A stretch of DNA of 41,013 bases, taken from the NCBI RefSeq assembly GCF_946480385.1, contig NZ_CAMLJP010000048.1:1-41013 (forward strand), read 5' to 3'. The notes beneath the pieces were generated by a model. The model saw only the letters and a program-made list of their open reading frames with translations. It had not been told where the DNA came from and ran no database searches. Below, in pieces: positions 31,853-38,587 of this stretch; position 1 is the first letter of the stretch, and each line of letters starts with the position of its first letter. The stretch is from an uncultured Azospirillum sp. (GTDB lineage: Bacteria > Pseudomonadota > Alphaproteobacteria > Azospirillales > Azospirillaceae). The translations under genes were made by a program, and so were the position numbers.

Positions 31853-32905
31853 TCAGCCGACCGCCATCAGCCGGTCGGCCGGCAACGCTTCCGGGATGTG
31901 TTGGGAGACGTAGCCTTCGCTGTGGATCTGGTCGTCCTTGGCGCCCAGCGCGCGGGCGGCGGCGACGCAGGAGTCGACGAAGGCGGGGCTGCCGGCGGTG
32001 AAGATGGCGTGGCCGGACAGGTCGGGGAACAGGTCGGGCAGGATGGTGGGGATGCGGCCCTTCAGATGGTTGAGCGCATCCTCGCGCGTCAGGGTCACCT
32101 TGACCTTGAAGTTGCGGTATTTGGCCTGCCAGTAGCTGAGCAGCCCCAACTCATACACGTCGGCCTGGGTGCAGGCGGAGAACAGCAGCGTCACCGGCGG
32201 GCGGTAGCCGCGGCGCAGCGCCGCGTCGGTCAGCGCCAGGATGGGGGCGAGGCCGGAGCCGGCGGCCATGCAGAGCACCGGGCTGTCCACCGACGGGTCG
32301 CCGATGAAGGTGCCGTAGGGGCCGGACAGCTTGACCATGCTGCCGACGGTCAGCGTGTCGTGGATCCAGCCGCTGGTCGGGCCGCCATCGACGCGGGTCA
32401 CCTGCAAGACGATCTCGCCGTCGGGACGGGGCGCGTTGGCAATGGAATAGCAGCGCGGCGGCGCGCCGGCCGAGGCATCGCCCAGCATCACATACTGGCC
32501 CGGCCAGTAGCGCAGCGGCTGGCCCAGCGGGCGCAGGCGCAGTTCCACGATGCGCGGCGTGCGCGGGATGCGGTCGGTGACGATGAACAGCACGTTCTCG
32601 CGCGGCGGGAACAGTTTGGGTTGGGCGTCGGCGGTGCCGTATTCGATCACCAGCTCCTCGGAGATCGGCTTGGCCATGCACATCAAGCCATAGCCGTCCT
32701 TCCGCTCCGGCTGGGACAGCGCCATGTCCAGCACCATGCCCTGGTCGAACTGGCCGCTGAGAACCTTGACCTTGCATTCGCCGCAGGCGCCCGCGCGGCA
32801 GTTGTTGGGCAGGGCATAGCCGGCCTGTTCCAGCGCCGACAGGACGGTCTCGCCGTCACGGCACTCGACCGTGCGGCCCGAGGGGTGGAGACGGATGCGG
32901 CTCAC
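31853..32905 (-). CDS. Ferredoxin-type NAD(P)H reductase (2Fe-2S, FAD, NAD domains)
   Basis: A 350-residue electron-transfer protein. The N-terminal plant-type 2Fe-2S domain has Cys36, Cys41, Cys44 and Cys76 (NNCRAGACGECKV ... LMCMA). The FAD domain carries RCYS (residues 151-154) in PPRCYSIANAP, and the nucleotide domain GSGLAP (216-221). This Fd-FAD-NAD order is that of phenol hydroxylase, methane monooxygenase and benzoate dioxygenase reductases, and the reverse of PaaE. It starts at GTG 32905 after AAGGA, 181 bases downstream of the diiron gene in the same direction, with a palindromic repeat between. It is the natural electron donor for that diiron protein. Confidence 0.9.
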   Translation of the reverse strand: MSRIRLHPSGRTVECRDGETVLSALEQAGYALPNNCRAGACGECKVKVLSGQFDQGMVLDMALSQPERKDGYGLMCMAKPISEELVIEYGTADAQPKLFPPRENVLFIVTDRIPRTPRIVELRLRPLGQPLRYWPGQYVMLGDASAGAPPRCYSIANAPRPDGEIVLQVTRVDGGPTSGWIHDTLTVGSMVKLSGPYGTFIGDPSVDSPVLCMAAGSGLAPILALTDAALRRGYRPPVTLLFSACTQADVYELGLLSYWQAKYRNFKVKVTLTREDALNHLKGRIPTILPDLFPDLSGHAIFTAGSPAFVDSCVAAARALGAKDDQIHSEGYVSQHIPEALPADRLMAVG

Positions 32906-32944
32906 CGGGGGATCCTTGGGCGGGGAGAGTAAGGTATGGCGACG

Positions 32945-33074
32945 TGATGCCCCCTCCCTAACCCTCCCCCTCTTCGAGGTGGAGGGGACTGCCGCAGCAT
33001 CGCGAATCTCCCCTCTCCCGCTGAAAGCGGGGGAGGGAGGGACCCGCGGCGGAGCCGTGGGAGGGAGGGGGGCG
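32945..33074. repeat. GC-rich palindromic repeat between diiron and reductase genes
   Basis: A run of C/G-rich inverted segments (CCCTCCCC / GGGGAGGG types) whose left part, TGATGCCCCCTCCCTAACCC, and the internal GGTGGAGGGGACTGCCGC are shared with the element at 37568-37687. It would fold into several stable hairpins within the diiron-reductase message. Confidence 0.75.
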
Positions 33075-33086
33075 GTAGTACGGATC

Positions 33087-34115
33087 TCAGAACACCGGGA
33101 TGATCTCGTCCATGTCGACGTCCCGGACTTCCTCGCCGGTGATGCCGACCTCCGGGATCGCCGGGAACGGGATGTTGTAGCGGTCCAGCACGCCCTTCAG
33201 GTTCAGCATGGCGTTGCGCCAGTTCTCCTTCTTCGCCTCGTAATCCGGGATGTGGAAACCGGCGTTGCGGGCGATGGCCTCGGCCTCGCGCTGGGTGGCG
33301 ATGAAGTCGTCGGGCAGGTCCCAGAACTGGGGCGGCGGCTCGAACAGCACGGCGGACAGGAACAGGTAGCCGGCGCGGATCTGCTTGGTGATGATCGACC
33401 GGTCCTCCACCGCCAGATGGGGATAGTCGCGCTCCATCACCGACATGCAGATCGCCATGTGGCGGCCCTCGTCACGGCCGATGTTGCGGAAGGCTTCCTT
33501 GAACACCGGCTCGCTGCAGCCGGCCGCCATCTGGTGGAAGATGGTCGCCGCCGCGATCTCGCCCATCAGGAAGGAGCTGAACAGCACGGCCAGCGAGTAT
33601 TTCGGAACCGCCTTCTTGTAGCCGTCCCAATAGCGGCCGCCGTTGTAGTACAGCCAGTGGGCGTTCTTCTGCAGCCGGCGGCCGAGGTCGGTCTTCGGCT
33701 CGTAGGTCAGCGGGCTGGTGGCCTCCAGCAGCTTGGTGATGGCCAGACCGCACATCTGCTCGTGGTTCTGCTCGTCACGGGTGACGGAGAAGAAGCAGCG
33801 GCGGACGGGGTCCTCCTCATGCACCTCGTAGGTCTTGATCAGGGCATGGGCGAAAACCGGCGGGGCCGAGGCGTCGAACACCGACAGGATGGTCCACCAA
33901 TAGGCAATGGCCTCCCGCTCCTCCCAGCTGTAGCGCGACACGTCGAAGCTGTCCCAGGGAAGCTTGGCGGGGTCCCAGTTCTCGCGCTGGGCGGCGGCGT
34001 AGACCTCTTCCAGCTTCTTGGTCTGCGACACCCAGGACAGCGGATAGACGTTCGGCTGCGGCGTGGCGGGGGGGAACTCCATCGTGTTGGCGATGGGGGT
34101 GTAGTCCTTGGACAT
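33087..34115 (-). CDS. Ferritin-like diiron oxygenase candidate
   Basis: A 342-residue helical protein with diiron ligands E115xxH118 (DEQNHE), Glu186 (LMGEIAAA) and E216xxH219 (GRDEGRHM); the first ligand is probably Asp81 or a neighbour. Spacing fits R2-like/ferritin-like oxidases. It is much shorter than BoxB (about 470 residues) and its sequence is unlike PaaA. A partner reductase follows in the same operon, so oxygen activation for hydroxylation or epoxidation of an aromatic acid or its CoA ester is the best guess. LPWDSFD (residues 52-58) echoes the diiron protein at 1861-2685. A strong GGAGGAA site precedes the ATG. Its promoter region carries a shared inverted-repeat operator and a perfect FNR box. 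The substrate is unknown. Confidence 0.75.
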   Translation of the reverse strand: MSKDYTPIANTMEFPPATPQPNVYPLSWVSQTKKLEEVYAAAQRENWDPAKLPWDSFDVSRYSWEEREAIAYWWTILSVFDASAPPVFAHALIKTYEVHEEDPVRRCFFSVTRDEQNHEQMCGLAITKLLEATSPLTYEPKTDLGRRLQKNAHWLYYNGGRYWDGYKKAVPKYSLAVLFSSFLMGEIAAATIFHQMAAGCSEPVFKEAFRNIGRDEGRHMAICMSVMERDYPHLAVEDRSIITKQIRAGYLFLSAVLFEPPPQFWDLPDDFIATQREAEAIARNAGFHIPDYEAKKENWRNAMLNLKGVLDRYNIPFPAIPEVGITGEEVRDVDMDEIIPVF

Positions 34116-34178
34116 GGGGGCGTTTCCTCCGGGAGCATTCCGCGGGCGCTCACATTACCATCGGCGCCCTGTGGTCTT

Positions 34179-34222
34179 TATATGACACAGAAATTTGTGA
34201 TTATCAACGGTATCTGTATCAC
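34179..34222 (-). promoter_or_regulatory. Diiron-operon promoter with TGTRTCAY inverted-repeat operator
   Basis: Minus-strand TTGATA (34202-34207) and CATATA (34179-34184) are 17 bases apart. Around them, also on the minus strand, lie GTGATACA (34222 down to 34215) and TGTGTCATA (34189 down to 34181), inverted copies of half-site TGTRTCAY separated by 25 bases. The same pair at the same 33-base offset occurs at 36109-36150. The proximal half-site overlaps the -10 box, so bound protein should repress; the PaaX-family regulator is the likely binder. Confidence 0.6.
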
Positions 34223-34285
34223 GTCAGATGGGCCGGAAAATGACGCCAATCTCCTGATTTCAAAGGGGAATGCATGCGGATGTGC

Positions 34286-34307
34286 CGAATTGATCCAGAT
34301 CAATTCG
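34286..34307. promoter_or_regulatory. Perfect FNR/Anr-type box
   Basis: TTGATCCAGATCAA (34290-34303) matches TTGAT-N4-ATCAA exactly, and the palindrome extends to 22 bp without a mismatch. It is upstream of the diiron operon only; the other flanking gene (BLUF) ends here. It lies about 125 bases upstream of the promoter at 34179-34207, so it either serves another promoter or acts at distance. Oxygen-responsive control of an oxygen-using enzyme is the inference. Confidence 0.75.
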
Positions 34308-34365
34308 TTCGTAAAACGGAGCTTATCCGGCGGTGCGGTATCGGAAACGTGGGACCCCGCCGGGT

Positions 34366-34851
34366 TCAGGCGGCTTCGAAGACGGGGATGTTGCCGCGCA
34401 CCAGATCGCGTGTCGCGGCATCGACGTCGGCGGCAATGCAGGCGTGCATGTAGGCCCGCGCCAGGACGTCCAGCGCGAAATCGGCGTCGTGGGAGCGGCG
34501 GCGGAACTCCTCGATCCGGACCGGAGAGCCAAAGACGGCCTGCCAAAAGGTCGGGGTGTCGAGCGGGCCGAAATTCATCGCCCAGAAGCCGAAATTGGGC
34601 TGCCCGACCGTGGTTTCACGCAGCAGCAGCTCGACCTTGGTGTGGCGCGTGTCGGCGGCGATGTGGGCGAAAAGCGTCTCCACCACTTCCGCTTCGCCTT
34701 CCAGCACCTGCAGGAAGATGCCCTCGAACTCCACCAGGAAACCGGTGATGCCCAGCTCGCGGTTCTTGCGGGCGCTGAACAGGCAGATGTCGGCAAGGGC
34801 GCTGTAGGGCAGCCGGTCGACGGCCTCGCTGCGGTAGACGATGGTCAGCAT
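34366..34851 (-). CDS. BLUF-domain blue-light photoreceptor
   Basis: A 161-residue protein whose first 95 residues are a flavin-binding BLUF domain. Against AppA the key residues are all kept: Tyr6 (VYRS; AppA Tyr21), Asn30 (RKNREL; Asn45), Gln48 (FLQVLEG; Gln63), Trp90 and Met92 (FWAM; Trp104, Met106). The photocycle should therefore work. Residues 96-161 form a helical cap without an attached EAL or cyclase domain, so output must go through a partner protein. It lies between the PaaX-family and diiron genes, all reading leftward. An AT-rich patch (TATATAAAAT, minus strand, about 34910-34920) may be its promoter. Confidence 0.87.
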   Translation of the reverse strand: MLTIVYRSEAVDRLPYSALADICLFSARKNRELGITGFLVEFEGIFLQVLEGEAEVVETLFAHIAADTRHTKVELLLRETTVGQPNFGFWAMNFGPLDTPTFWQAVFGSPVRIEEFRRRSHDADFALDVLARAYMHACIAADVDAATRDLVRGNIPVFEAA

Positions 34852-34976
34852 GGGCGGCGTTCCGGTGATGGTCGGTCGAATGACGGACCCAGCTTACCGC
34901 GATAGCTTGCATTTTATATATGGACTTTGAGCCTAAGGGGGAACACCGATGGGTGCCCTTTGTCGCAGATCGCTGG

Positions 34977-35921
34977 TCAGCCCACCGATAGGGTCTCCAG
35001 TCCGCCGAAGCGACCGTGGAAGGCGGGCTGGGCATCGGGCAGCGGCCCGTTGGCGGTGGTCGCCGCCTGCATCAGGAAGGATTCCGACGGGCCGGCGAGG
35101 CGGCGGTAGAGGTTGCGGGTCAGCATCCGCGATTCCTGGCCCGGCCAATCCGCCGGCAGCAGGTCGGGCGGCAGCATCGGGTCGCGCAGCAGGATGCGGC
35201 GGAAGTCATGGATCATCAGCGTGCGCAGGACGAAGCAGGAGGCGGGGTCCGGCATATCGGCAGCGTCGATCGCCGCCCAGACCGGACGAAAGTGATCCAG
35301 GAACGCCGCATAGTCGTGTTCGAGCTGATCAATATCCCAGCAGCCGCGCACCAGATCGCGCAGCGCGCCGAACCCTTCCGCCCGGTCCAGGCTGGCCTTC
35401 ATGTGGACGATCTTGTCGGCGACCCCAAGCTCGGCCAGCGAGCGGTGCATCGCCGCCTCGTCGCAGTTGGGATGGGCGTAGACGGTGGCCGACGCGGCGC
35501 CGAAGCCCTGCCAGGTCAGTTCCCGCCGCAGGGCGTCGCGCGTCTCCGTGTCCAGCGCGTTGGGCGGCACCATCAGGAGATCCCAGCCGCGGTCCCATTC
35601 GCGGGCCAGCGGCGCGTAGATCCGCCGTTCCGCCGCGGCGAAACGCTCCTTCCCGCTGTCGGTGACGCGATAGAAGCTGCGCCGGCCGATCTGGGTGTTG
35701 GTCAGCCAGTCGTCCTTGCCCAGACGGAAGACCGAGGTGCGGACGATCCGCTCGCTCATCCCGAACAGCCCCATCAGCTCGATCAGGCTGCCCAGCCACA
35801 GCGATCCGCCATGCGGCAGCACCGCGTCGCCATAGACGGTGATGATCAGCGACTTCGCCCGTGGCGCGATGGCTTCGGTCAGCTGGGCGGCAAGGTCTTC
35901 GGGGCGGCGCGGGCGGGCCAT
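34977..35921 (-). CDS. PaaX-family transcriptional regulator
   Basis: A 314-residue repressor of the phenylacetate-regulator family. The N-terminal winged helix (about residues 15-90) includes KSLIITVYGDAVLPHGGSLWLGSLIELMGLFGMSERIVRTSVFRL and the wing GRRSFYRVTDSGKERF. The long middle domain (WDRGWDLLMVPP, GFGAASATVYAHPN) and the C-terminal segment with HFRPVWAAID, FVLRTLMIHDFRRILLRDP and LLPADWPG follow PaaX order. E. coli PaaX responds to phenylacetyl-CoA; the ligand here may be another aryl-CoA. ATG 35921 diverges from the importer operon. It is the likely reader of the TGTRTCAY inverted repeats. Confidence 0.88.
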   Translation of the reverse strand: MARPRRPEDLAAQLTEAIAPRAKSLIITVYGDAVLPHGGSLWLGSLIELMGLFGMSERIVRTSVFRLGKDDWLTNTQIGRRSFYRVTDSGKERFAAAERRIYAPLAREWDRGWDLLMVPPNALDTETRDALRRELTWQGFGAASATVYAHPNCDEAAMHRSLAELGVADKIVHMKASLDRAEGFGALRDLVRGCWDIDQLEHDYAAFLDHFRPVWAAIDAADMPDPASCFVLRTLMIHDFRRILLRDPMLPPDLLPADWPGQESRMLTRNLYRRLAGPSESFLMQAATTANGPLPDAQPAFHGRFGGLETLSVG

Positions 35922-36093
35922 GCGGGTGGGGCGTCCTTATGGGTACGGCTTGTGGTGCGGGCGGATCGGAACGAGACGGCACGACGGAGTTGTATACGAA
36001 ACCCGGTGCCGGTTGGGCCAGTGCCACGACAGCGCGGGCAAGCGCGGAGGAAAGTCGTCTGGAGGCCGATAGGAGGCAATCCGGACTTTCCGT

Positions 36094-36150
36094 TTGACAA
36101 TCATTAATGTGATACACTAGGTTGGTCTCGAAAAGTAAATTTGTGTCATA
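36094..36150 (+). promoter_or_regulatory. TGTRTCAY inverted-repeat operator with candidate promoter
   Basis: GTGATACA (36109-36116) and TGTGTCATA (36142-36150) are inverted half-sites with a 25-base gap, exactly as in the diiron promoter. TTGACA at 36094-36099 is a consensus -35 but the -10 (TAGGTT, 36118-36123, 18-base spacer) is poor. AAACGAAA at 36151-36158 repeats the core of the MarR palindrome and may be a half-site. Confidence 0.55.
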
Positions 36151-36258
36151 AAACGAAATGACGATTCCCGGAGCGCTAGCCGGAGGGATCGCAAAGGGAA
36201 GGGGAGGCGGGCGGCAACATCCGTACTTCGATTGTGGTCGCGGCCGCCGAAATTTTTC

Positions 36259-36287
36259 TTCCGAAACGATTTCGTTTGAAACATTAT
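36259..36287 (+). promoter_or_regulatory. MarR-type operator in the importer promoter region
   Basis: ATTTCGTTTGAAACAT (36269-36284) matches the hmgA palindrome in reverse complement at 14 of 16 positions and overlaps a second short palindrome (CGAAA-N3-TTTCG, 36262-36274). A weak promoter, TTCCGA (36259-36264) and CATTAT (36282-36287) with 17-base spacing, would place the operator in the spacer as in the other two sites. Confidence 0.6.
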
Positions 36288-36368
36288 GTGAAGCAAATCA
36301 TCCCGCCGCACCGGGACCGGGCCGCCGCCCGATCCGGTGACAAGGTGGGCAGCACTCGGGAGGACATC

Positions 36369-37535
36369 ATGCGCAAAAGCCTGCTTGCCACCATTGCCTT
36401 CACCGCCATGACCGCCATGACGGCGGCGTCCGGCCTGCTGTCCGGGGCGGCGCAGGCCGCGGATCCGATCAAGGTCGGCGCCATCGTCTCGGCCACCGGC
36501 CCGGCCTCCTTCCTCGGTGATCCGGAGAAGAAGGTGCTGGAGCTGTACGCCGACCGCATCAACAAGGCGGGCGGCGTCGACGGCCGTCAGGTCCAGCTGA
36601 CCATCTATGACGACGGCGGCGCGGCCGACAAGGCGGCCTCCTTCACCAAGCGCCTGATCGAGAGCGACGGCGTCGACGTGATCGTCGGCGGCACCACCAC
36701 GGCGGCCACCATGGCGGCGGTGCCGCTGGTGGAGCGGGCCGGCGTGCCCTTCATTTCGCTGGCCGGCGCGGTGGTGATCGTCGAGCCGGTGAAGAAGTGG
36801 GTGTTCAAGACCCCCCACACCGACCGCATGGCCGCGGAAAAGGTGATGGAGGACATGAAGAAGCGCGGGCTGACCAAGCTGGCGCTGCTGTCGGAGGACT
36901 CCGGCTTCGGCAAGTCGGGCCGCGAGCAGACGCTGGCCGTCGCCAAGGAGCGCGGGATCGAACTGGTCGCCGACGAGACCTATGGCGCCAAGGACACCGA
37001 CGTCACCGCGCAGCTGACCAAGATCAAGAACACCGCGGCCGCCCAGGCGGTTCTGGTGTTCGGCCTGGGCCAGGGCCCGGCGGTGGTGACCAAGAACTAC
37101 CGCCAGCTCGGCATCTCGCTGCCGCTGTACCAGTCGCACGGCGTCGCGTCGAAGGAATACATCCGTCTGGCCGGCGGCGCCGCCGAGGGTGTCCGCCTGC
37201 CGGCCGCCGGTCTGGTCGTCGCCGCCCAACTGCCCGACAGCGACCCGCAGAAGAAGGTCGTGACCGAGTTCACCAAGGTCTATGAGGACAGCTTCAATTC
37301 GGAGGTCTCGACCTTCGCCGGCCACGCCTATGACGGGCTGATGATCGCGCTGGACGCGGTGAAGCGCGCCGGCGGCACCGACAAGGCCAAGCTGCGCGAC
37401 GCCATCGAGCAGACCAAGGGCTATGTCGGCACCGGCGGCACCGTGACCATGAGCCCGAAGGACCACATGGGCCTGACGCTGGACGCCTTCCACATGGTGG
37501 AGGTCAAGCAGGGCGACTGGGCGCTGGTGAAGTGA
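36369..37535 (+). CDS. Periplasmic substrate-binding protein of a Liv-type ABC importer
   Basis: A 388-residue type I binding protein (Leu/Ile/Val-binding family). The signal peptide spans residues 1-31 (MRKSLLATIAFTAMTAMTAA ... AQA/ADP). The mature protein starts IKVGAIVSATGPASFLGDPEKK, and contains INKAGGVDGRQVQLTIYDDGG, VIVGGTTTAATMAAVPLVERAGVPFISLAGA and the late AGHAYDGLMIALDAVKRAG hinge. Family members bind branched amino acids, amides or aromatic acids; the genetic context favours an aromatic acid. GGGAGGA precedes the ATG at 36369. A palindromic repeat separates it from the permease gene, as expected if the binding protein is made in excess. Confidence 0.9.
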   Translation: MRKSLLATIAFTAMTAMTAASGLLSGAAQAADPIKVGAIVSATGPASFLGDPEKKVLELYADRINKAGGVDGRQVQLTIYDDGGAADKAASFTKRLIESDGVDVIVGGTTTAATMAAVPLVERAGVPFISLAGAVVIVEPVKKWVFKTPHTDRMAAEKVMEDMKKRGLTKLALLSEDSGFGKSGREQTLAVAKERGIELVADETYGAKDTDVTAQLTKIKNTAAAQAVLVFGLGQGPAVVTKNYRQLGISLPLYQSHGVASKEYIRLAGGAAEGVRLPAAGLVVAAQLPDSDPQKKVVTEFTKVYEDSFNSEVSTFAGHAYDGLMIALDAVKRAGGTDKAKLRDAIEQTKGYVGTGGTVTMSPKDHMGLTLDAFHMVEVKQGDWALVK

Positions 37536-37567
37536 GGGAGGGTTTCCGCCCTCTTTAACTCACGCCA

Positions 37568-37687
37568 TGATGCCCCCTCCCTAACCCTCCCCCGCTTTTC
37601 AGCGGTGGAGGGGACTGCCGCCGCTTTCCCGTGAGGCCCCCTCTCCCGCGAAGCGGGGGAGGGTCGGGGAGGGGGCCTGCGAAGCGG
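37568..37687. repeat. GC-rich palindromic repeat between binding protein and permease
   Basis: Begins TGATGCCCCCTCCCTAACCC, identical to the element at 32945, and also shares GGTGGAGGGGACTGCCGC. It continues with CTCTCCCGC-GAA-GCGGGGGAG, a perfect stem. It ends 10 bases before the permease ATG. A role in differential stability of the two message parts is inferred by analogy with REP elements in the mal operon. Confidence 0.75.
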
Positions 37688-37697
37688 AAACCCAACG

Positions 37698-38573
37698 ATG
37701 TTCGCGGAACTGCTGCAATACATGCTGTCGGGGCTGACCATCGGCGCGATCTATGCGCTGGCGGGGCTCGGCTTTTCGATCATCTACAACGCCAGCCACG
37801 TCATCAACTTCGCCCAGGGCGAGTTCATCATGATCGGCGGCATGGCGTCGGCCACCCTGACGGCGTCGGGCGTGCCGCTGCCGCTGGCGATCCTGATCGG
37901 CTGTGGCGGCGCCATGCTGGTCGGCGTTCTGGTGGCGAAATTCGCGGTCGAACGGGCGCGCAACGCCTCCACCGTCACCCTCATCATCATCACCATCGGC
38001 GCCTCGATCTTCCTGCGCGGCGTCGCGGAACTGGTCTGGGGCAAGGACTTCAAGCGGCTGGACGCCTTTTCCGGCGAGACGCCGATCCAGGTCATGGGCG
38101 CCTCGATGCAGCCGCAGTCGCTGTGGGTGGTGGGCACCGCCGCGGTGCTGATCGTCGCCATCGGCCTGTTCTTCAACCGGACCCTGACCGGCAAGGCGAT
38201 CCTCGCCACCTCGCACAACCGGCTGGCCGCACAGCTGGTCGGCATCGACGTGAAGCGGGTGGTGCTCGCCTCCTTCGCGCTGTCGGCGGCGCTGGGCGCC
38301 ATCGGCGGCGCGGTGGTCGCCCCCATCACCTTCTCCTACACCGAGATGGGCATCATGCTGGGGCTGAAGGGCTTCACCGCCGCGGTTCTGGGCGGCCTGG
38401 GCAACGGGCCGGGCGCGGTGGTCGGCGGCGTGATCGTCGGTGTCGCCGAGGCGCTGGGCGCCGGCTACATCTCGTCGGCCTACAAGGATGCCATCGCCTT
38501 CGTCATCATCCTCGCCGTCCTGCTCTTCATGCCGAACGGGCTGTTCGGCAAGCGCGGCACCGAACGCGTATAA
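37698..38573 (+). CDS. livH: Liv-type ABC transporter permease, LivH family
   Basis: A 291-residue inner-membrane permease with about eight hydrophobic helices. The opening LLQYMLSGLTIGAIYALAGLGFSIIYNASHVINFAQGEFIMIGG is diagnostic of LivH-type subunits, as are LATSHNRLAAQLVGIDVKRVV (coupling-helix region) and GLKGFTAAVLGGLGNGPGAVVGGVIVG. It pairs with LivM to make the channel. The ATG lies right after the repeat element; GAAGCGGAAA is a weak ribosome site, so output may be lower than for the binding protein. Confidence 0.93.
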   Translation: MFAELLQYMLSGLTIGAIYALAGLGFSIIYNASHVINFAQGEFIMIGGMASATLTASGVPLPLAILIGCGGAMLVGVLVAKFAVERARNASTVTLIIITIGASIFLRGVAELVWGKDFKRLDAFSGETPIQVMGASMQPQSLWVVGTAAVLIVAIGLFFNRTLTGKAILATSHNRLAAQLVGIDVKRVVLASFALSAALGAIGGAVVAPITFSYTEMGIMLGLKGFTAAVLGGLGNGPGAVVGGVIVGVAEALGAGYISSAYKDAIAFVIILAVLLFMPNGLFGKRGTERV

Positions 38574-38587
38574 GGACCTTCAAGCCG

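Larger units (their letters stand above)
34116..34365. other. Control region of the diiron-reductase operon
   Basis: A 250-base AT-richer gap between the diiron start and the BLUF stop. It contains the promoter and 33-bp-spaced operator (34179-34222) and the FNR-type palindrome (34286-34307). No gene is seen in it. Confidence 0.6.
35922..36368. other. Divergent control region between PaaX-family gene and importer
   Basis: About 450 bases without a gene, the longest such stretch in the window. It holds the TGTRTCAY inverted repeat (36109-36150) with a consensus TTGACA at 36094, and 110 bases further a MarR-type palindrome (36269-36284). It has the layout of a doubly controlled divergent promoter. 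Confidence 0.6.

Noticed and set aside
32945..33074. CRISPR-like array from the C/G-rich repeats
   Set aside because: The units are inverted and of unequal spacing, without unique spacers of constant length, and no cas genes are present.
33087..34115. Assignment of the diiron protein as BoxB or PaaA
   Set aside because: It is far shorter than BoxB, the reductase is not BoxA-like or PaaE-like in domain order, and no paaBCD or benzoyl-CoA ligase gene is present.
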